Assembly: GCA_944387505.1 (NCBI GenBank)
Contig: CALXFG010000006.1
Coordinates: 1 to 54,871 of the forward strand
From: an uncultured Clostridia bacterium
GTDB taxonomy: Bacteria > Bacillota > Clostridia > TANB77 > CAG-508
DNA length: 54,871 bases
Direction of reading: 5' to 3'
The translations under genes were made by a program, and so were the position numbers. Within the stretch, counting starts at the first letter, position 1; each line of letters opens with the position of its first letter. A model generated the notes under the pieces. The model worked only from the letters and a program-made list of their open reading frames with translations. It did not search any database and was not told the DNA's origin. This document shows, piece after piece, positions 50,400 to 54,871 of this stretch.

Positions 50400-51302
50400 T
50401 TACAATATTGCTCCAATCATGCCTGCATCATTATCTAATATTGCTGTTTGAATGTTGATTTCTTTCCTTTCATTAAATAACAAATTATCCTTTAATAATT
50501 TTGTTTTCAATTTGTCTAAAAATATCTCTTCATAAAACACAAAGCTTCCCCCAATTCCTATTGCCTCTGGCTCAAAAATATTGACTAAATTCGATATTCC
50601 TATACTTAAATCTTCTACATATTGTTCTATCAAATGATTAATTTGTATATATTTTGGATCATTGTTATCCATTTTTCTTAATATATCTAATAATTCTTTT
50701 CCACTCGTTCTTTCATCTAAATGTAAGATTTCTCTTAATTTATCTTTAAACACTTTCATAGAAGCATATGTTTCCCAACAGCCTCTTTTGCCACACTTAC
50801 ATAGATTACCATTTTTTTCGATGAGCATATGTCCAAATTCACAACCAGGTAATTCTCCTGCATCTAACAATTCATTATGAATAATGACTGCTCCTCCAAT
50901 CCCTGTTCCTAAGGTTAAAAATATACTTCTATCATATGATTTTAATGCCCCATATACATTTTCTGCCAAGGCTGCACATTTTGTGTCATTTCGAATGTTT
51001 ATTGGTAATTGTATCTTTTCTTGTAGATTTTTTACAATTTCATAATTTTTTAGTCCCAAATTTACAGATTTTACAACTGTCTTATTTTTTACTGTTCCTG
51101 GTATAGCAATTCCCATTTCTGTAATTTTATATTGTTGCAAAAACATCCCTGTTTTTTCAATAATATATTCTTCTATTACTTTTTTTATATTGTTTTTTTC
51201 GGCTTTTGTAATTCTTTTTTCTACTTTCTCTAATATTTTTCCTTTATTATCCACAATACCTATAGCAATATGACTACCACCTAAATCAATTCCTATCTTC
51301 AT
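50400..51302 (-). CDS. ROK-family sugar kinase (glucokinase-like)
   Basis: A 300-residue ROK protein without the N-terminal DNA-binding domain, so a kinase rather than a repressor. MKIGIDLGGSHIAIGIV is the phosphate-binding start. GTGIGGAV and the ROK zinc motif GHMLIEKNG...CKCGKRGCWE are present, with the catalytic Asp in NIRNDTKCAA. Glucose or an amino-sugar is a likely substrate. GGTGAA lies about 7 nt upstream of the ATG. Confidence 0.9.
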   Translation of the reverse strand: MKIGIDLGGSHIAIGIVDNKGKILEKVEKRITKAEKNNIKKVIEEYIIEKTGMFLQQYKITEMGIAIPGTVKNKTVVKSVNLGLKNYEIVKNLQEKIQLPINIRNDTKCAALAENVYGALKSYDRSIFLTLGTGIGGAVIIHNELLDAGELPGCEFGHMLIEKNGNLCKCGKRGCWETYASMKVFKDKLREILHLDERTSGKELLDILRKMDNNDPKYIQINHLIEQYVEDLSIGISNLVNIFEPEAIGIGGSFVFYEEIFLDKLKTKLLKDNLLFNERKEINIQTAILDNDAGMIGAIL

Positions 51303-51402
51303 TATAGGTTCACCACTTTCCTGATTTCATATTATCATTTTTTTAGTTTATACGTTGCTCATATGAAAAAAATGATCTTTTTTATTTTCATTTTCTTTTG
51401 TG

Positions 51403-52218
51403 TTAAGCAAAAAATTTATACATACTTAATACATATAGATAATTTATGATATTGGATACAGCCAATAAGAATCCATAATGAATTTTTTTTCCGTAATTTT
51501 TTTCTTCCCTTCTAACTTTTCTTCTTATATTTTGTATTTTTTGAAATAAAAAGTTAAATGTTACAACTAATGCTGTCATAATAAGTGTATTGATTGTTAC
51601 ATATTCTCCTGTAAAAATACTCATCGTAATGACGGTTAATATCACTCCATTTACATAGCTATTTTTTGCATATCGTTTTAATGTTACTACATCCAAAAAT
51701 AGTATACCTATATAAATAATTAAATATATGATATATCGATATATACTAGCTTTTTCTATTGCACATAGATATACTATATAGGAAACAGCTATTATAACAC
51801 CATACATAGATATTGATTTTTCAATTTTTCTATTTTCTAAGTCTATTCCTGCCATAATAAAAATAAAACATAAATAAAGTATTAAAAATGCACACTCTGC
51901 TAAGACATTTGGTTTCAAATTATCTATGCTAACATTCATAAAGTATGCTATTAATACAAATGTAATACCTGATAATATTTCTAATATAAAATATCTTGGT
52001 CTAATTCTGTTTTTGCAATATCTACATTTTCCTAATAAAAAAATATAACTAAATACAGGTATTAAATCTAAAAAGCTTAACTGATGATTACAAATTGGAC
52101 AATATGAACGTGTATGTGTAATATCTTGATTTTTTGGTATTCTATATATGGCTAATGAAAAAAAACTGCCAAATACAATTCCCATTATAAATATTAATAC
52201 ATATAATAGTATATCCAT
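51403..52218 (-). CDS. Prepilin peptidase-like protein, second catalytic motif degenerate
   Basis: A 271-residue membrane protein with A24 prepilin peptidase layout: GSFFSLAIYRIP, then a four-Cys site (Cys40, 43, 65, 68) and about seven helices. The first catalytic Asp is present (Asp126 in AGIDLENRK). The second motif, normally GxGD, is not found; the closest alternatives are Asp176 in LFLDVV or Asn190 in SYVNGV. It may be inactive, or a variant whose second Asp lies elsewhere. Its neighbour 126 nt upstream is a pilin-like gene. Confidence 0.75.
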   Translation of the reverse strand: MDILLYVLIFIMGIVFGSFFSLAIYRIPKNQDITHTRSYCPICNHQLSFLDLIPVFSYIFLLGKCRYCKNRIRPRYFILEILSGITFVLIAYFMNVSIDNLKPNVLAECAFLILYLCFIFIMAGIDLENRKIEKSISMYGVIIAVSYIVYLCAIEKASIYRYIIYLIIYIGILFLDVVTLKRYAKNSYVNGVILTVITMSIFTGEYVTINTLIMTALVVTFNFLFQKIQNIRRKVRREEKNYGKKIHYGFLLAVSNIINYLYVLSMYKFFA

Positions 52219-52284
52219 TTTTTCTCCTTCTCCTTACCATTTCTGGATCTTTTGTTATTTACGCTTGTACATTTTTTAATATTT

Positions 52285-52316
52285 AAGCCATACACACTCA
52301 AGTGTGCGTATGGCTT
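52285..52316 (-). terminator. Terminator of the pilin-like gene
   Basis: AAGCCATAC (52285-52293) and GTATGGCTT (52308-52316) with an inner CAC/GTG pair and a TCAA-containing loop. It separates the pilin-like gene from the peptidase gene. On the minus strand the following tract is only moderately T-rich. Confidence 0.75.
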
Positions 52317-52343
52317 TTATTAAAACTTTAACTTTTGTATTTC

Positions 52344-52802
52344 TTATTCTGCTGATTTTGCTGTAACAATTTTTCCTGTTGTTGGAATGACATAAATATC
52401 CTCTCCTTCAACAAAATCCACCTTTATAACTGGAACTGCTGTATCTACTTCATCTTCAGCAATATCTAATGTTTCTTCTGTAACTGAATTGATACCTGGA
52501 TTTGAAGAAGTTTTATGAATTGCATCTTCTAGTTCTTCTGCATTTATTTCTAATGTACTTGATGTATTTGCAGTATTTTCCGTATTTGTAGCATTATTGG
52601 TTTCTTCATAATATGCTGTTAACAAATCTGACACTGCTGATTTTACAATTTTTTCATTATCTTCTTCCCTTGTCGTAGTTTGTGGTTCTTTTGGTTGTAT
52701 TAATATGTTATTAAGCATAGCAATTGACACCCCAGCTAAAATTAATAAAACAATCATTGTAATTACTAAAGCCACTAAAGTAATACCTTTTTGGTTTCTC
52801 AT
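52344..52802 (-). CDS. Type IV pilin-like protein
   Basis: A 152-residue protein with a class III signal: a short basic leader ending in KG (Gly6) and a hydrophobic helix ITLVALVITMIVLLILAG. Position 5 of the mature form is Ala, not the Glu usual in assembled pilins. The rest is acidic, Thr/Asn-rich and secreted, ending IYVIPTTGKIVTAKSAE. AAAGGAGG lies about 10 nt upstream of the ATG, with its own promoter at 52919-52946. It may be a pseudopilin or surface protein; no assembly ATPase is in the window. Confidence 0.78.
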   Translation of the reverse strand: MRNQKGITLVALVITMIVLLILAGVSIAMLNNILIQPKEPQTTTREEDNEKIVKSAVSDLLTAYYEETNNATNTENTANTSSTLEINAEELEDAIHKTSSNPGINSVTEETLDIAEDEVDTAVPVIKVDFVEGEDIYVIPTTGKIVTAKSAE

Positions 52803-52918
52803 TTTTATTTTTCCTCCTTTTTTGGAATAACTTTATCTATTTGGTTTGTAAGAAATATGAATCATTTTGTTTCTTTTGTTTTCATTTTTCTATTAAACAA
52901 ATACTCTTATCCCAATTT

Positions 52919-52946
52919 ATTTTAGCATTTCTTTATTAAAAATCAA
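52919..52946 (-). promoter_or_regulatory. Promoter of the pilin-like gene
   Basis: Minus strand TTGATT (52946-52941), 16-bp spacer, TAAAAT (52924-52919) preceded by TGC, an extended -10. Confidence 0.6.
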
Positions 52947-52991
52947 TAGGTTTAATATAATTGTCATTCAAGTGTTATATAATTGTAACAT

Positions 52992-54320
52992 TTACCTTTT
53001 TTGCAATTTACATATAAAAAATCCATCTGTTTCTTCTCCTTGATATAATTGTATTTTATGTGAATTTTTTACACTATATGTTGTTTCTGGTATTTCCATT
53101 TTTGCATATGTAAAATCCCCATTTTTTTCTAGGAATTTTTCAACAATTTTGTCATTTTCTTCATAAAAAATACTACATGTTGAATAAATCATTTGTCCAT
53201 TTGATTTTAAATATTTTGAACAAGTTTGTAATATCTCTTGTTGAATTTGTGTAATTTCCAAAATATCTTCCTGTTTTCGTTTCCACTTAATATCTGGCTT
53301 TCTTTTTAAAACGCCTATTCCTAAACATGGTACATCTAACAAAATCTTATCAAATTTCTCTTTATATTCTTCTTTATAAACTGTTGCATCTTGACATTCT
53401 GCTTTTATCATATGAATACCTAATCTATTTGCATTTTCTTCTACTAATTTTACTCTATGAGGATGTAAATCCCAAGCGATGATTTTTCCTTTATCTTTCA
53501 TTAATTCTGCCATATAAGTTGTTTTTCCTCCTGGACTACTACATGCATCTAATACAACTTCATCTGGTTTTGGATCTACAATTTCTGCAATGAATCCTGC
53601 TCCTTCATCTTGCACTGTAAAATATCCCTCTTTAAACAAATCCAATTGCTCGATATTTTTTGCTTTTTCTAAGATTAAAAAATTTTCCAATTTTGCTTCA
53701 TGGACAATGATATTTCTATCTTCTAATAATTTTTTTAATGTTTCTTTGTTTGTTTTTAATTTGTTCACTCTTATGGTTACTTTTGGTTTTATATTAGATG
53801 CTTTGCAAATCTCTTCTACCTTTTCTATATCATTTTCTTTTAATAATTCCTCTATCATCCAAACAGGCATAGAAGTTGTTTTAGAAATTCTCTCTATAGG
53901 GTTGTTTATTTCAAAAAGCTCATTATAGTCCTTTTTATCTACTTTCCTTAAAATAGCATTCACAAAATTACTACTTGCTTTATGCCCATATCTTTTAGCT
54001 AAATTAACACTTTCATTAACTGCTGCAGATTTAGGAACTTTATCTAAGAAAACAATTTGATAAATCCCCATTCTTAATATATTTAAAATCCATGGCGAAA
54101 TTTTTTTAAGTCTTATATTCGAATATTTTTTTATTATTTCATCTAGGGTTAATTTCCATGAAGTAACACCATACACAATCTCTGATATAAATCCTATATC
54201 TCTTTCATTTATTTTATTTTTATTTTCTTTAATTATTTGATCTAGAGCAATATTGGAATACGCTTCTTCTTTTTCAATTTTATATAAGGTTTTTAAAGCT
54301 ATTTCTCTTGCAATATCCAT
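52992..54320 (-). CDS. rsmB: 16S rRNA (cytosine-967 C5) methyltransferase
   Basis: A 442-residue protein with an N-terminal NusB-like RNA-binding domain (RNILRMGIYQIVFLD region) and a SAM-dependent RsmB/Sun domain: DACSSPGGKTTYMAE (SAM site), DVPCLGIGVLKRKPDIKW (PC motif; DAPCSG is more usual) and YSTCSIFYEEND with the catalytic Cys. It methylates C967 of 16S rRNA. AAGGAG lies about 12 nt upstream of the ATG, a long spacing. Confidence 0.94.
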   Translation of the reverse strand: MDIAREIALKTLYKIEKEEAYSNIALDQIIKENKNKINERDIGFISEIVYGVTSWKLTLDEIIKKYSNIRLKKISPWILNILRMGIYQIVFLDKVPKSAAVNESVNLAKRYGHKASSNFVNAILRKVDKKDYNELFEINNPIERISKTTSMPVWMIEELLKENDIEKVEEICKASNIKPKVTIRVNKLKTNKETLKKLLEDRNIIVHEAKLENFLILEKAKNIEQLDLFKEGYFTVQDEGAGFIAEIVDPKPDEVVLDACSSPGGKTTYMAELMKDKGKIIAWDLHPHRVKLVEENANRLGIHMIKAECQDATVYKEEYKEKFDKILLDVPCLGIGVLKRKPDIKWKRKQEDILEITQIQQEILQTCSKYLKSNGQMIYSTCSIFYEENDKIVEKFLEKNGDFTYAKMEIPETTYSVKNSHKIQLYQGEETDGFFICKLQKR

Positions 54321-54542
54321 ATGATTTATTATCTCCTTTTTATTTTAGTTTTAAAATGTAATGCTTCATTTAAATATCTATTATGTTTATTTGTATCCTT
54401 TTAAATTATATACTGTATTTTCTATTTTTTCTACCATTATTGTATATTTTTTATTTTTTTGGAAAACATATTTTTAAAAGATTGTCAAAATATTTTATCA
54501 CAAAATTATTAGAACCAAATGATGCGAATGGGGGTTTTATAT

Positions 54543-54770
54543 ATGGAAATAAAAAAACATTTAATGATTACTGGAAATTCAACGGTATCATGGAAAGATG
54601 CTATTGTAAAAGCAATTGCAGAAGCTTCAAAAACAATTGATTATCTTTCTGATGTTAGAATTTTAGAGCAAAGAGCAACGATTAGTGGAGACAAAATTTC
54701 AGAATATTTTGTTGATTTAGATATTTCTTTTTCTATTGATTTAAATAGAAAAGAAAACAAAGATGCATAA
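54543..54770 (+). CDS. Dodecin family flavin-binding protein
   Basis: A 75-residue protein from the ATG at 54543 (GGGGG about 8 nt upstream). STVSWKDAIVKAIAEASKT, then VRILEQRATI and KISEYFVDLDISFSI, are the standard dodecin sequence. Dodecins form dodecamers that store or buffer flavins. The ATG is preferred over an in-frame ATG at 54519. The gene is divergent from rsmB; no clear promoter was seen in the 220-bp gap. Confidence 0.88.
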   Translation: MEIKKHLMITGNSTVSWKDAIVKAIAEASKTIDYLSDVRILEQRATISGDKISEYFVDLDISFSIDLNRKENKDA

Positions 54771-54871
54771 ACTCATCTATGAAAGAAAAAACTTAAAGAA
54801 AGACCAACTATAAAAAGTCAATAGTTTTTTTGAAAAAAATTAAAAAAATTTTTAATATAAAAAATGGCATC

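Overview
The window is low-GC, AT-rich bacterial DNA. Purine-rich Shine-Dalgarno sequences (AGGAGG, AAAGGAG, AGGTGA), sigma-A promoters with 17-bp spacers, FeoAB, a bifunctional Rel, a VanZ-like protein, LCP and PHP-type phosphatase capsule genes and an FtsEX/M23 cluster all point to a Gram-positive Bacillota, most likely an uncultured gut Clostridia. The exact lineage cannot be fixed from this sequence. No rRNA, tRNA or CRISPR array was seen.

Layout. 1-8.2 kb is housekeeping: a truncated thioredoxin reductase, a YcxB-like protein, hisS (with an in-frame N-terminal extension), an MBL-fold hydrolase, rel, a tiny membrane protein behind a perfect consensus promoter, and recJ. 8.4-13.1 kb is more accessory: a divergent polysaccharide deacetylase / processive GT2 pair, a tandem HD-domain protein whose first half has lost its metal ligands, a nucleoside phosphorylase, and a promoter-to-terminator non-coding RNA candidate. 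13.2-20 kb holds feoBA, a second RNA candidate, an FUSC-like membrane protein, asd, a 248-bp hairpin-forming MITE-like element and glmM. 20.2-35.1 kb is a minus-strand capsule/exopolysaccharide locus: LCP attachment protein, VanZ-like protein, priming sugar transferase, two GT4, two GT2, Wzy, Wzx, and two pairs each made of a polysaccharide pyruvyl transferase and an FrhB-like 4Fe-4S protein, plus a separately promoted CpsB-type phosphatase. 35-40.1 kb has argS, a hendecad-repeat coiled-coil protein, a second tiny membrane protein, deoD and greA. 40.3-47.9 kb is an envelope/division block: pgsA, a CtpA-type protease, three tandem M23 hydrolases and ftsX/ftsE. The rest holds an unrecognised protein, the C-terminal half of a split transketolase, a second MITE-like element, a ROK kinase, a degenerate prepilin peptidase with a pilin-like protein, rsmB and a dodecin.

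How the genes fit together. The capsule operon encodes a Wzx/Wzy-type pathway. A lipid-linked unit is primed by the sugar transferase, extended by four glycosyltransferases, probably decorated with pyruvate ketals, flipped, polymerised and attached to the wall by LCP. FtsEX and its three candidate M23 effectors, with the neighbouring CtpA-type protease, form a wall-remodelling module. The least explained items are the two RNA candidates, the HD pseudo-domain protein, the hisS extension, the hairpin repeat families and the duplicated pyruvyl-transferase/FrhB-like pairs.
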